Source: Parus major
Lineage: Eukaryota > Chordata > Aves > Passeriformes > Paridae
DNA length: 64,000 bases
Assembly (NCBI RefSeq): GCF_001522545.3
Contig: NC_031768.1
Location: 7,625,555-7,689,554 of the forward strand
Direction of reading: 5' to 3'
Shown: piece by piece, positions 24,801 through 36,284 of the stretch
Numbering within the stretch: the first letter of the stretch is position 1
Layout: each line of letters opens with the position of its first letter
The notes under the pieces: generated by a model
Told to the model about the DNA's origin: nothing
Database searches by the model: none
The model's input: the letters and a program-made list of their open reading frames with translations, nothing else
Position numbers and translations under genes: made by a program

Positions 24801-26849
24801 GACCCCAAAAGAGTTGCTCAGACCCATATACTGTTGGCTGCAGCAGCCTGGCAAGGAGCAAGTGCAGGATGTCATGAGTGGCTGGGCGACGTGTGCTTGC
24901 AGGTAAATTAGACAGAAGAGAAGCAATCCCATCCTGCAGTATGCAGTGCCTCAAAGCTGCAGGTCCGATGGTTTGAATGATTATTGCTTTTTAAAATTAT
25001 AAATCACATTTTTGTACAGCAAGTGAGGATAATGTGCTGCTTACTAGAATTAAGTGCAACTCAAGGGTGTTTTGTTATAACAAAGGTGACTTCTCTGTGC
25101 TCGCTTTTTCATAGTCAGGTCTAATGGAGAGTTTGATTTGAACCCAATGGCTATCTAGCAGTGGTTCTGGAAAGGAGTAATGCTCATTGTATGAGAGGAT
25201 ATCCATAAACTGGGCCATCAGATGTGTCTTCTGATATATGTGTCCTCTGAGGTAGGAAAGTGTAAGTCATAGGAAGAGAGGGCAAGTGTGTCTGACTCAT
25301 AGTAAAACGAGGGCACGTGGAAAGTATAAACGAAGGGAGGGCTGCTACTAGTAGGACTTGAAGGCTGTGCTATGTGTCATGGGAAAAATAATTTAGGCTT
25401 ATGGATAATTTATGATTAAAGGGGCAGATGTGGTGCAACTGCATAGTGCAAAATGTGAGATGGGACAAAAGCATAGGAGAAACTTAACCCTTGATCCTGT
25501 GCTGTCCCTGTCCTGGTGTTGGTTTATGCAGGCTGGGCCTTGACAGGTAGCAGCCTCAAGGCTCTCTAATGTAATGTGAACTTCATCACTTAGCATAAAA
25601 AACGTAGTTACACTGGCTTCACGCTCTGCCGCCGCATTCCCAGATGTAGTGGCAGAATAAGTGGCTCTGTGCAAATGGAGAATCACTCCTACATGGGGAC
25701 CAGCTCTCCTGGGCAGGTCCCAGTTACTTTCCCAGTGGGAGGGGACTATGGTGCAGGCCCACTAAGCTCACTGGGAGACCAAGTGAGCTAGAAGATGCCA
25801 GTCTGATCGCCCTTGGTAGGAAAAGCACCTTCGGTCTGATGCGTGACCATGACCAACCTGAACTGGAACCATGAAAAAAGACCTATAATTTGTGAGGAAA
25901 ATAAATAAAGGAGTGTTGCTCAGGTGTGACTCCTGCTAGGAAGCACAGATAGTGTATGAAGCTGAGGCTCAGCCATTTCCTAGAACGTGTCTATCCTACT
26001 TGATTTTCTGCTTTTGAGGATATAAATAATATGAAAAGAGATTGTTGGGTCAGACTATTTCATCCTTGCTGTACAAAGTCCAGCACAATGCAGTCCCAGC
26101 TACTGCTGAGGTTTTTGGGAGCCTGTCTCACCCAAATAATCCAGGACATTTTGGCTTCAACTCAAGCCACCCCTCAGGCAGAACAAAGTCCAGGCTTGCA
26201 GCACCTGATGCAATGTCACTCACAGCCCTACCATGCTTAATATCCATCTTTTGGGGCAGATGTTCATGAGAAGGTGGATGGGCAACGGGCTGAGGTGTGG
26301 ACACAGACCCTTTGACACGGTTGAAAAAGCCCTCATGGAATCTCTCTGCGAGCTGTCTGAGGAGGAGTGTCCCAAACCCAAGCTCCATCATGGGGCACTG
26401 AAAGGACTGAACTACCCTGAGTCTTGGAGCAACTTAATGAGGGCTTTGGTACCACAAGAAAGGAACAGGGTAAAGAGGGAATGGTGTAGTGAAGCTCTGT
26501 CCATGCTTCTCTGCTGCTGTACATCCAGGGCTAATGCCATTGTGATAATATGCAGCAGTTGCTTCTTACAAACAAAAGAAAAATATATGAAGCCCTACTG
26601 AAGGCTGGGGGTGATGGAGCACTGAAAAAGCCCCAGCCAGAAAAACTAAGCCAGCTCTGCACTTCGGTCAAGCGATGCTCAGCACTGTGATTTTGATGAA
26701 CAGCACTAGTCTGAATGAAGACAGGCGACTTTTTAAATGGGGTTTTAATAAAGTCAGTATTGCTAATGCTATCTATAAAAGTAATCTGCATAGGGTTTTA
26801 AACAAGTAAACTTAATGATGCCATCAGTGCTTCCGACATGAATGAGGCT

Positions 26850-27412
26850 GTTGCTGCAATACTGTGTCCGGCTCTGTTGTGGTGTTTGCATGTTAAAAGT
26901 GCATTGGCAAATTAATATGGGATCAGAAGAGAGCTAGAAGAGTGATTCAAGGTCTGGGAATCGCATCTTATTGCAAAAGACTAAAGAAATCCCATCTATT
27001 AATTTATCCAAGAGGAGGCTATGACTTGGTTTGATCATAGTCTTTAAGTGCCCTAAGTGTCTCTATGGGGAGATTTCTGATAGTCAAGATCTCTTTAATG
27101 TGGCAGACAAAGGCATAATGAGATCCTACATTGGAAAATGAAGCTCTATGAATTCTGAGCAGAAATAGGTACTTTTAAAAAAAAAAAACAGTGAGGGGAC
27201 ATAATCACTGGAACAACTGAGGCAAGCAGTGGTTTTTCCTGTTACTTAAAAGTCTTCAGAGCAAGATTGGATGCCAGGTTAAAAGCTCAGGCAAAATTTA
27301 TGAGTCTGATACAAGAACGTCTGGCTGAAATTCACTGGCCCATGATATGTGGCAGGTCAGACCAGCTGATCATAACAGTCCATTCTTGGTTTAAAAAAAT
27401 CTATGAATTAGG
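26850..27412 (+). mobile_element. Degraded CR1 LINE, 3' end only
   Basis: The order of words follows the CR1 reverse-transcriptase tail and 3' UTR: ATACTGTGTCCGGCTCTG, then AGAGCTAGAAGAGTGATTCA, AGGTCTGG, AAGAGGAGGCT, ATCACTGGAACAACTGAGG, GGTCAGACCAGCTGATCATA, ending TTTAAAAAAATCTATGAATT. Matches are patchy, with indels and an internal A-run, so it is an old, 5'-truncated, inactive copy. The ending resembles CR1 families of turtles, crocodilians and early birds. It codes for nothing intact. Confidence 0.75.
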
Positions 27413-28110
27413 TATTTCCAGTCCCCTGAGTCCTGATATTACTGGAGGTCTCAAAGGAATGCATTATAAGCTGTCATCATTTAATTGTAAGCAAGCAGGG
27501 GCATTGCCTTTTTCGTTTTTTTATTAATAAACTTATTTTCCAAGAGCTTGTTAGACACTGGAGTTAAGCAGCTGTTAACAAACATGACAACATTTTAGAA
27601 ACAGTTCAAATAATTCTCTTTCTCCCGTTTGCTCAGCTTTGTTTCGCAGCAGCGCAATTTCATTCATGCCACATCTACCAGTGCTTCTCTAGATGAAATA
27701 GCAAATTCCAGCAAAATGAAAAACGCAATCTCCATACTTAGGATGGACTCCTTTTGCTGTCTCCTCTTTCATGTCCCTTAGTCTCACAGACACATTGCAG
27801 GTTTTCTCTCAGCACCATGTGTGAACTGAGCAGGGAAGAAGTCCATCCGTTTTCTGGTGCAGGCCCCTCCGATAGGTAGGAATCCATTGTCTGTCACAGG
27901 AGTGCTTGGCCTACAGAGCTCCTGGTTTGTCTGAGTAAATGGCAGAGAATGAGGAGAAGGATTAAGGAGAGACGTGGTATTCCTGACATTATGCAAGCTA
28001 TTAACCTCCTTGAGGTTTCATAAAATGGCCTCCAGCAAATGGTCAGAATGTTTTTCTTACAGAGGAGTAGTTTTCAAGGCAGCATAAACTTTCTTAATAT
28101 CCTTTCAAAG

Positions 28111-28145
28111 GGGAAAAAAAAAAAAGAGAGAGAGAGAGAAGAGAG
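28111..28145 (+). repeat. A-rich / (GA)n tract
   Basis: A run of A followed by GAGAGAGAGAGAG, marking the edge of the CpG-poor valley. Simple sequence only. Confidence 0.85.
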
Positions 28146-28284
28146 AAAATAAGATAACAGAAAATCCAAGCTATGGCTCTTGGGAGTCTTGAAAACCATA
28201 TCCACCGTTGTGTAGACATTCTAAACCTCTGATACATTCAGTGCCTCGTTAGCCTCAGTTATCAAAACTGAAACAAGAGGTGGT

Positions 28285-31200
28285 AAGGAGCGCAGCAGAA
28301 GATGGAGTTTAAAGTCGCTCGAGGACTGCACTCCCTTCGACGGGAGTCCTCAGCCGCCTCCCTCGGGCCGCGCTCCTAAGCCCCGCGGTGTTTGACATGC
28401 AGGCGGTGAGTCACAGGGACCGGGCTCCGCCGCTCGGCCGGGCGGGGGCCGCCGCCGCTGCTCCCGGGGCGCGGGCGGGGAGGTCGGCGGGGAGCCGAGC
28501 AGCGGGGGGAAAGGTGAACCCGGAGCCGAGCGGGGCACAAACCCATTAGTCGCACATAACTTGGGAAGACGCTTGGCCTCGCCATGACAACCGGCGGCCC
28601 GGGCTGCTCCCACGTCCCGCCGCCTCCCCCGGGAGCCCCTTCCCGTCCTCTTTCCCGGCGCTTGGGGAATGTGGGGCTGGAGAGACGAGCCCGGTGCGGG
28701 TAACAAAAGGGAATGAAAGGAGCTCTGTAGCTCACTTTACACATCCGAAAGGCATTTTCATGCCCCGTAATGAGAAGGGATCGTTCCGAGGAAGTTCAGA
28801 TCAAAGGGGAGAGCGTCCCGGGCATTTACATAATTGCCGGATTTTGGAGCACGGGCTGCAACCTGGGCACCTCACCGCGGGCAGCTCCTCGCTCGCCCGG
28901 GGGCTCCGGACGGAGGGGAGGTTGCAGACCGTGCACCCGTGGGGACAGAAGAGAGGCCTGCCCCGGGAGGGAGATTCGGAGGTGGCCGGGCCCCGAGCGG
29001 GGTGCTGGGGCACGGCTGCGGTGCCCGACGGCAGGAAACCCTCGGGGGCTCCTCCGGTGCGCGACCAAGCGGTGCCCGTGTCCCCGGGGGCTGCCGCCGT
29101 CGTGGAGGTGGTGCCGTTGGGGATCGGCTCCCCGCACCCACCCGGCGACATCTGCGGCGCCGAGCCAGCACGCTGCCTCCCCGGCGGCGGGCGAGTGGCT
29201 CCCGGCCCGGCGGCTCGCACCGCCACCAGCGAGCGGGGATAAAGGGATTAAACGGCACGCTCGTTCCGCCGGGAGGGGCGGGGGGGCACTCGGCCGGCTC
29301 CAGCCTCCCGCTCCCCCCGAACGCCTCCCCCGCCGCCTGCACCCCCGGCCCCGCGGCGCTGCCCCCGGCCGGCCCCGGCAGCGGGGAGGCACCGGGCGCG
29401 CCCGCGCTGCCTCATTGTTCCCGTAAGCAACCGGGGCTGCCTCCGGCGCCCGCGCTGCTCGGGGCCACGGGGTTCGCCGCTGCTGCTAGCGGGAAGGGGA
29501 TGCCCGGGGACACCCTTTTCAGCCATTTTAAAACAGCAAAGCTGGCGTGTCGCCGCGGGTGCCCCGTTCCCTCCTCCTCTCTCCGGAGCCCATTCTACTC
29601 CCGGACGATCCTGACGGAGATGCGGGGGTTCCCCCCGCCCTGAAGTCAGCACCACGCGCATACGCCCCGCACCTGCGGTCCCCGGGCGAAACTCCACCCC
29701 GCGGGGACACCGCGCTCTTCCTGAGCCCCGTCCTGGGGATGTGGCCAGTCCTGGCCCCGGCTCTCGCCCCCGTGCAGCCAGCTCCCGTTCCAGCCCCAAA
29801 CCGGGATGCAGCCGGACGCTTCCCCAGCTCTGGCTTGGGCAGCTGCCAGCCCCAGGCCGGGGTGCAACCTCCCCGCGGGAGTCGCGGCTTCTCCCTGCAC
29901 GGCCGGGCCCGGGCGGGCTGGCCGGGCGCCAGGGAGGTGAGGTTAGCCTCGGAGCTGGCTGGCGGATGGCATGTTATTGTGAAAAGCGAAAAGCGAGCGG
30001 TGAAGGCAAATAGGAGCATGGCACCGTATAGGCTCGCCACGTGACCGAAATGTGTTTATCTCGCCCCGGAGAAGCCGGGCTGCCTGTGGAGGCCAACCCT
30101 GCCCTCATGGCACAGGCACAACTCCCGTGGCCGCGGACGGTTCAGGGCCCTGCGAGAGACCACTTCTGTTTGCTTTTGCTGTCGCTTCGGCTCTTATCAT
30201 TCGCCTTGTCATTCATCATCAACCTCTCCCGGGCTCCCTCCCCCTTGCTCCCCCCCACCGCCTCCCCCAGGGTCAGTCGGGAAAAAACTGGGAATCCATC
30301 TGAGGAGTGAGACGCGGGAAGAAGGGTTGGATGGTGATGTGGCTGGGTGGAGGGTGTGTGTGTGTGTAAAAGCAGCTGCATGCAGAACAAAGGTGCTGGA
30401 GGGTGGCTTTTGGTGCTGGAGCAGAACCTCGTAAATGGGAGATTTCCGTTCGCAAGACTCCGCTTGCACAGTTTCTGTCCTGCCCTTGAACTGACAAGTG
30501 AATATCTGCATTGCAACCAGAAAGTAAATCACACCGAGCTTGGCTCGGGGAGGGCGCGCACGACGCCTCAGTCTGTTGCTAAGTGCGGAAAAGTGGAAGA
30601 TTTCAGCTTCCCGGCGCAGCCCCGCTTCTCCCATACAGTATTTACTTTGGGCGCCCAGTGAAACGCGCTCGGTGTTTATTATGGAGAGTGCCGGGGCAAG
30701 CTCGCATTTGCGTGATTAGGAGCAAGCGGAGGAGCGGCCGTGGCGCGGAATATCAAAGCGAGACCGCCTTGGCAGAGCTCCCAGGCAGGGCTTTACTGGC
30801 ACCCGCGGGATTCCGCGGGGCAGGGCGAGCGCNNNNNNNNNNNNNNNNNNNNNNNNNNNNNNNNNNNNNNNNNNNNNNNNNNNNNNNNNNNNNNNNNNNN
30901 NNNNNNNNNNNNNNNNNGCCGCCGGGGCACGGGGGGAGCCGGCGGCCCTTCGCGGGAGGCCACGAGCGAACGTCGTTCCTGCCGTGAGCTCCGCGCTAAC
31001 GAGGCGCAGCGGCCGGGCCGGGCCGGGCTCATCGCTTCCCAGCCGGCCGGTAATCCCATTAGTGCCGTCGCGTTTGGGGAGTAAAGCGCCCGGCGTCCCC
31101 GCCCGGCCTCGGGAGAGCAGACAAAGGTCTACGAAGCAAGGCCCTGCGGCCGTGCCACGCCGGCCGGCCCTGTTAATGTTCAATCGGGAGCCGGAGAGCC

Positions 31201-31290
31201 GTGCCTCTCCGTGCCGGGGGGGCGCCGACCCCCGCCCGCCGCTGCAGGGCAGCCCGCGACGAGGCCGGTCCAACGCAGCACGCCTGGCCG
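28285..31290. promoter_or_regulatory. CpG-rich domain with gap
   Basis: CpG density rises sharply at about 28310 after a CpG-poor valley and stays high to 31290, apart from AT-moderate stretches near 28700-28840 and 30000-30600. Frames open on both strands are compositional. No protein family recognised. Confidence 0.45.
30833..30917. other. Assembly gap (85 N)
   Basis: Run of 85 N flanked by GC-rich, CpG-dense sequence. Confidence 0.99.
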
Positions 31291-31294
31291 CCTT

Positions 31295-32339
31295 GCTCCG
31301 CCAGGATATTTTCTCCCTGGAAGTTATGCTAAAATAACATTTGTGTGCACGTTAATGATTTATTTATGTGGCTAATAACGCTCACATTCTCGCTGATATT
31401 TGTCTAGGCGAAAGACCAGCTGCGAAATGCCCCGCAGCTGTAGCCAGAGCTAGAACAGAGTGCCTTGGAACCAGAAATCAATGCTCCTGAAATGAACAAG
31501 TGGACAACTTATTAGGCTCAGTCACTCCACACGCCGTCCCCTGATAACGAATAGATGAAGTAGACGCCGGAGAAGGGACATGCCTGGGAAGGCCACACAT
31601 GCCTGCTCCTTCCCGGAGGGGCTGGGTAACACCGCGGGGCACAGCCAGCCGCACGGACATCCCCGGGCAGGGCAGGGAGCCGTGACACGGCACCCGCGGG
31701 CTGCCTAGGGTTAGATGGTGATAAAATACAGCGAACGCCCGAGAGAGCGGCTCCGGGGGTCACTGATAAAGGTGTCCGGTTTCCCTGCTGCTCCAGAGAG
31801 CACAACCGACAGGTTCAGCGAGATCACGTAGTCGTGGCTTCTCTGCCTAGAAACAGTCACGCTAATTTTGCATTTTTACCATCCACAGGGAAGAAAAATA
31901 CCTGTCGTCCCGCAATGCAAATCCTTACGCAAATAGATCTGCGGGTGCACAGGGAGCTGCTGGCAGCCTGACCTGCCAGTCCAGAGTTGCTGGCCCCGAG
32001 TTCAGAGGTGTCGGCCAGCAGCGGCACGCCTCAAAAGCACATGGGATCTTGAAGACTCCCTGATAGCCCCTCCGAACTTGCTGCTGCCTCAGGAAAGTCC
32101 GAGAAAGAGCCTGCGGTTAATCTCCGAGGCCTTCAAACATCCCTGGCGAGCAGCGCCCCAGCGCTAAGTGCAATTAACATAACAGACACTAAAATAGGAG
32201 AGCGGCGCTGAATTTAATTTGCAGGCTTAGGAAATTAAAAAAAAAACAACAGACCAAAAAAAACACCCCACAACAAAAAAACTTAGCACTTAGAGCGGTC
32301 TGGTGATGAACGCAAGAAGTGATGTGGAAGGCAGCGGAG
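31295..32339. other. AT-rich block and mixed spacer
   Basis: AT-rich at 31310-31410 (TTATGCTAAAATAACATTTG, GTTAATGATTTATTTATG, CTAATAACG), then mixed sequence with an octamer ATGCAAAT at 31915-31922 and an A-rich run at 32230-32285. No exon recognised. The first block looks like an embedded enhancer-type element. Confidence 0.4.
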
Positions 32340-33856
32340 TAGCCCCTTCTGCTTCAGAGCGGGGCCGCAGCCAGTTCCGTGGACCCTCTCCGTGAGTCGG
32401 GACCACCTTGGTGCGCGGAGGTTTCTAGACAGGTAAACTCCTCAGACAGAGATTGCCTCCCGCTGCATCGCGGCTCGCCCCCCACCCCCGGCGACCGCTC
32501 CCGTGGCGACCAGGGCAACCGCAGCGCGACCAGGTCGCCGGCGCGGGCAGGCACCTCCCTGAGCCTCCCTGCTGCCCGCCCCTACACCCACACACCTAGA
32601 TCCGGCTCACTTTCCTGCCCCCGCTGCCCCTGGGGAGCGGAAGGACACGGATGGGGGGCAGAAGGGACGGGGTAACCCCCTCCCCGCTTTTCCTTCCCCC
32701 TCCCCCCCCGCCTCCTGCAAACTGCCGCTGAAGTTCACAAAAGAGCGAGACATAAAGAGATCGAGGTTTCCGAGAAAAGGGAGAGGCGAAAATAGCGAGG
32801 TAAAGAAAAAGGAAAAAAACAAAAATCGTCGCAACAGAGGGACCCACCGACCGGCTGGGAACCTGGTGGTATCCGGCCGGGGAAGAGGGGGGAAAGGAAG
32901 GAGCAAAGAGGGCTTTAAAAAACTGGAAGGCAAAAGCTGTTGGGGAGGAAGTGTAAACCGAGAGGGAGGCTGGGGGAGGGGAGAGAGCGCCATCTTTTCA
33001 TGTCACAGTCACAGAGACAGCGCTGGGCTCGGCCACAGTGTCTCGGTTTCTTTTTAACAGCGGAAAACGTGCGATTAGCAGGCAGACGGGCGGAGACTAC
33101 CAGCCCTGCGCGCACACACAGCCCGCAGCTCTGTCTCCGCGCCGTGTAATCCCAGCGCTCAGCCCTTCTGCACCCCCTCATTAAAAACCCGGAGATTTCC
33201 TCCTCCTCCTCCGCTCTCCGAGGAAAACAACGCCTGCCACCGCCTGAACCGTGGCAGCGCCGCCCGCCCCGCACCGTCCGCCCGAAGGCCGCCCAGAGGC
33301 CCCGCGCTCCCCGGCGCCCCGCACGGCGAGCTGCGCGGGCCCCGGCACTCGGCCCCTGTTCCTCTCGGGAGGCCGATTCTCGCTCCCCCCGTCTCAAAGG
33401 GCCGCCCCCGATGGGACGCACAGTGGGGGCTAGGCGGGGTGTGGGGAAAGCTGCCTACAGCCCCCTCTGTCCCCCGTTTCCCGTCCCGTCCCCAGGGACG
33501 GCAGCTCCCCCGCTGCCAGGGCGGCTGCTCGTTTCCCCCCCGCGCCCTCCCTTTATCCATCCCGAGGGCGAGGGTGGGGTGTGCCGAGCCGGAGCTCCCC
33601 GCACTGGGGCCGGCGGCGGGGAGCAGCGCTGAGATCGCCCGGGAGCCGGCGATCCCGCGGTGGAGCCGGGCACCACCGCCCACGGCCCCATGAACAGCGC
33701 TTTATTCCGCAGCGCTCAAACCCCTCATTGTGTTTGGCAGAATCACCTGCCTCCTCCGGAGCCGAGCGATTAATTTAATGCGATACAGAGTGCGCTCCCT
33801 CCCGGCCCCTCCTCAGCGGGGAGATTTCCGCCGGGCGCTCCGCGCCGCGGAGGAGG

Positions 33857-33905
33857 GGCACGGCACAGCACGGCACGGCACGGCGGGGCACGGCACAGCA
33901 CAGCA
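33857..33905. repeat. GCACG/GGCAC pentamer tract
   Basis: About ten imperfect pentamers (GGCACGGCACAGCACGGCAC and continuing). In frame on either strand this makes repetitive peptides, which explains odd open frames here. Confidence 0.85.
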
Positions 33906-34239
33906 AAGCGGGCTGGCATCCTCCGAGCACCGGCTCTCCCGGCGGCGCCCGGGGAAACATTCCCCGCCCGGTAGCGGTGGAGCGACAGCTCCAATCGGAG
34001 TCGCACACAAGCATCCGCCGCGCAGACCTGCTCGGTGCCCGGGGGGGGATGCGAGGCGGGCGGGGGCCGAGCCGTGCCTGGCCAGGGGATTTGATGGGTC
34101 GTTGGCTGCGCCTGGGGAAAGGCGGGCGGGAGGGGGGCGGTTGGCTGCGCCTAGCGATGGGGGATTTGAGAGGGAAGGGGAGGGGGGCTGAGCTCGGTGG
34201 AGGGGGTGCTGACTGCCGCGACTGCTGAGGACGGCGGCT

Positions 34240-34273
34240 GTTATTATTGTTATTACTGTTATTGTTATTTTTA
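34240..34273. repeat. TTATTG-type microsatellite
   Basis: GTTATTATTGTTATTACTG followed by TTATTGTTATTTTTAG: an imperfect TTATTG/TTATTA tract embedded in GC-rich DNA. Confidence 0.8.
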
Positions 34274-34381
34274 GGGGGCGGCGATGGTGGGAGCGAGGGG
34301 GGTGGGGCGGTCCGCGCTCGGCAGGGGGGCGACGTTGTAGGGGGGCCGCCGGCTGCGCCCGCGGAAGGGGCATGAGGTGAG

Positions 34382-34468
34382 GGCGGTGGGAGAAGCGTCT
34401 CCTCTGTTTCTAATAAAGGAAACGACTTTTATTGAACGATAAATGCAGGGGAACGAAAGTCGTGTGGG
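34382..34468. repeat. Hairpin module, copy A
   Basis: An 87-bp segment with core GTTTCTAATAAAGG, then ACTTTTATTGAACG, ATAAATGCAG and AAAGTCGTGTGGG. AATAAA and TTTTATT form an imperfect hairpin, which also places AATAAA on both strands. Copy B lies 415 bp downstream with about ten differences by eye. Confidence 0.85.
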
Positions 34469-34796
34469 TGCGCCTGGTGGGGGCGATTGATTTGGTAGGG
34501 GAGGGGTGACGGCTGCCCGTGCCGGCGCGGGCTGTTTGGGGCGGGAGGGGCCGGCTGGCCTCGGCCGCTCCTGCCCGGGAGGGATCACGGGGAGGGGGCG
34601 TTGGCCGCCCCGGTGGAAGGGGACGAGGGCTGCCCCTGTTGGTGGGGGGGCTGAAGCGGGGGAGTGCGGGATGCTCGCGGTGGGGGGTCCGGCGGGAGGG
34701 GGACGCAGGCCACGGGGTGGTGCCGCCTGCCCCTCTCGGGCGAGGGGGGGGCTGAGGGGGAGGTGTCGGCTGCGCCTTGCCAGTTGGGATTTGATA

Positions 34797-34882
34797 GGGG
34801 CGGTAGGAGACACGTCTCCTGTTTCTAATAAAGGAATCGGCTTTTATTGAAGGATAAATGCAGAGAACCAAAGTCGTGTGGG
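34797..34882. repeat. Hairpin module, copy B
   Basis: Same module as copy A: GTTTCTAATAAAGG, GCTTTTATTGAAGG, ATAAATGCAG, AAAGTCGTGTGGG. Stem AATAAAG pairs with CTTTTATT with one bulge. The two copies are in direct orientation, so this is a tandem duplication, not an inverted repeat. Confidence 0.85.
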
Positions 34883-36284
34883 CTGCAGCCGCCGAGCTTC
34901 GTTAGCTGCCGATGTGACTGTGAAGATAAAACGCTCCACAATAAGTCGAGCGCGAACAGCGCCGAGGATGGGGACGCGCATTCCCCGATGGCCTTGGCCT
35001 CCGGCCCCCTCAGCCCCGGCCCCTCGGCCCCGGCCCCGCGGCGGAAGGTGCCCGGGGAGCCTCAGAGCGTGTTAACGGCTCGGCCTTGGGACTTCGCCAA
35101 GTTTCTCTGACTTAGGGGAACTCTGGGGATGAGTAATCGCGCCAGGCTAGGGTTTGGGAGGGAGTTTTTTTTTTTTTTTTCGCTCGCTCGCTCTCTCCTT
35201 TTTTCCCCTTGTCATCAGCAGCTGACCCACTCACTTCGAGAGCACGGCATCGACGGGTTTCTGGGAACGGCGGCAGGAGGAGATCGGGGGTGTGGCGAGC
35301 CAGGGGAAGCCCCCCCACGTCTTGGCTCCCCGCCGAGCCGCTCCGGCTCCGCTCCGGCCCTGAGCGCGTTGGGGCAGCGCGGGGTCGCTGCTATCACGTT
35401 TCCCGTGCGGTGCCCTCGGTGTGTCTTTGCCGGGGGACAAGGGGACGCACACACACCCCTTTCCACACACACTCCGCTGCCTCACGTGGAGGCCCGTGTG
35501 GAGGTTTCCCAGGGCAGCGAGGACACGGTGCTGCCGCGCCTTGCCTCGGGAAGGTGTCCGTAAGCCTTTTCTACTCTACATCTCAGTTTATCGCAGGTGG
35601 CGACGGCTCAAGAACGGGAGGGGGAAACTGCGGGCCCGGGGGAGGCCCCCGGGGACTGGGAAGCAGCGCGAAACCCCGGTCGTGGCAGCCGCGCCGGGTC
35701 GGGGCGGAGCAGCGCCCGCATCCTGCCCGCAGGCCTCGGGACGGGCGCGGCGGGGCCTTGCCCGGTGCCGCAGAGGGCAGGGCCCCGCCGTGCGCACCGG
35801 GCACCCTGCCCGCACACGGCCTCCGCCTGTGCCTGCCGGGCAGCGGGGCGCGGGGGCGGCCCAGAGGCTCAGAGTCAGAACCGACTCGACGCCGAGCACG
35901 GCCGCCCACAGCAGAGCCCGCAGCTTGGCTGGGGACAGGCCGGGGTGGGGGAGTGTCGCCGTCGGGGGTGCTGCAGCCAAACGAACTGGGAAAGGCAGCC
36001 TGGCTCTCGCTTTTCCTCACCCGCCTCAGCCCGTGGGGCTTTCCCTAGCGCAGCTCTCTGCCCACTCCGCGGGCAGCGAGGGGCCGCGTCCCCCGCCTGC
36101 GACGGGGACGGGGAGCGGGCACGGCCGGGAAGCGGCGGGGAGCCGCTAATCTCGGCGCCTGACAGGTTTCGGTCCTCTGATTACCTGCGTGATTTGGCTT
36201 CCGAGAGGCGCTCTATGAAGCGGCTGCTGCCCTTGTTTGGGTACCGCGATGGCGGGGGGGCGCGGGGGAATGACGGTGTACAGA

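Larger units (their letters stand above)
21255..28280. other. CpG-poor valley with CR1 remnant and microsatellite
   Basis: Seven kilobases of ordinary CpG-depleted DNA between two CpG-island fields. It holds a (GT)21 microsatellite at 21787-21828, a degraded CR1 3' end at about 26850-27412, and an A-rich plus (GA)n tract at 28111-28145. Short open frames do not resemble known proteins. No RNA gene recognised. Confidence 0.55.
34070..34900. repeat. Decayed GC-rich minisatellite field
   Basis: The word GGCTGCGCC recurs at about 34104, 34143, 34350 and 34768, with a shorter GTGCGCC form near 34468. Three copies lie close to GGGATTTGAT-like words (34086, 34161, 34786), separated by G-rich spacers. 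The spacing is irregular, so this is an old, eroded tandem array. Stretches of GGGG on the + strand could form G-quadruplexes. Confidence 0.65.
32340..36280. promoter_or_regulatory. CpG-rich domain with minisatellites
   Basis: Nearly 4 kb of CpG-dense DNA. It contains a pentamer tract (33857-33905), a GC-rich minisatellite field with two copies of an AT-rich hairpin module (34070-34900), a T-run at 35165-35180, and a strong isolated splice donor GACAG|GTAAAC at 32432/32433. No protein family recognised in any frame. Confidence 0.45.

Noticed and set aside
26233..26601. A 122-codon frame in CpG-poor DNA with a less biased composition
   Set aside because: I do not recognise the protein, there is no supporting splice context, and the opposite strand is also open over part of it. 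It sits just before the CR1 remnant and may be old repeat-derived sequence.
27267..27527. An 86-codon frame as a small protein gene
   Set aside because: It overlaps the degraded CR1 3' untranslated tail and is not in the CR1 reading frame.
34406..34440. AATAAA words as the 3' end of a protein-coding gene upstream
   Set aside because: No coding exon precedes them on either strand. Only a speculative terminator role is kept as a finding.
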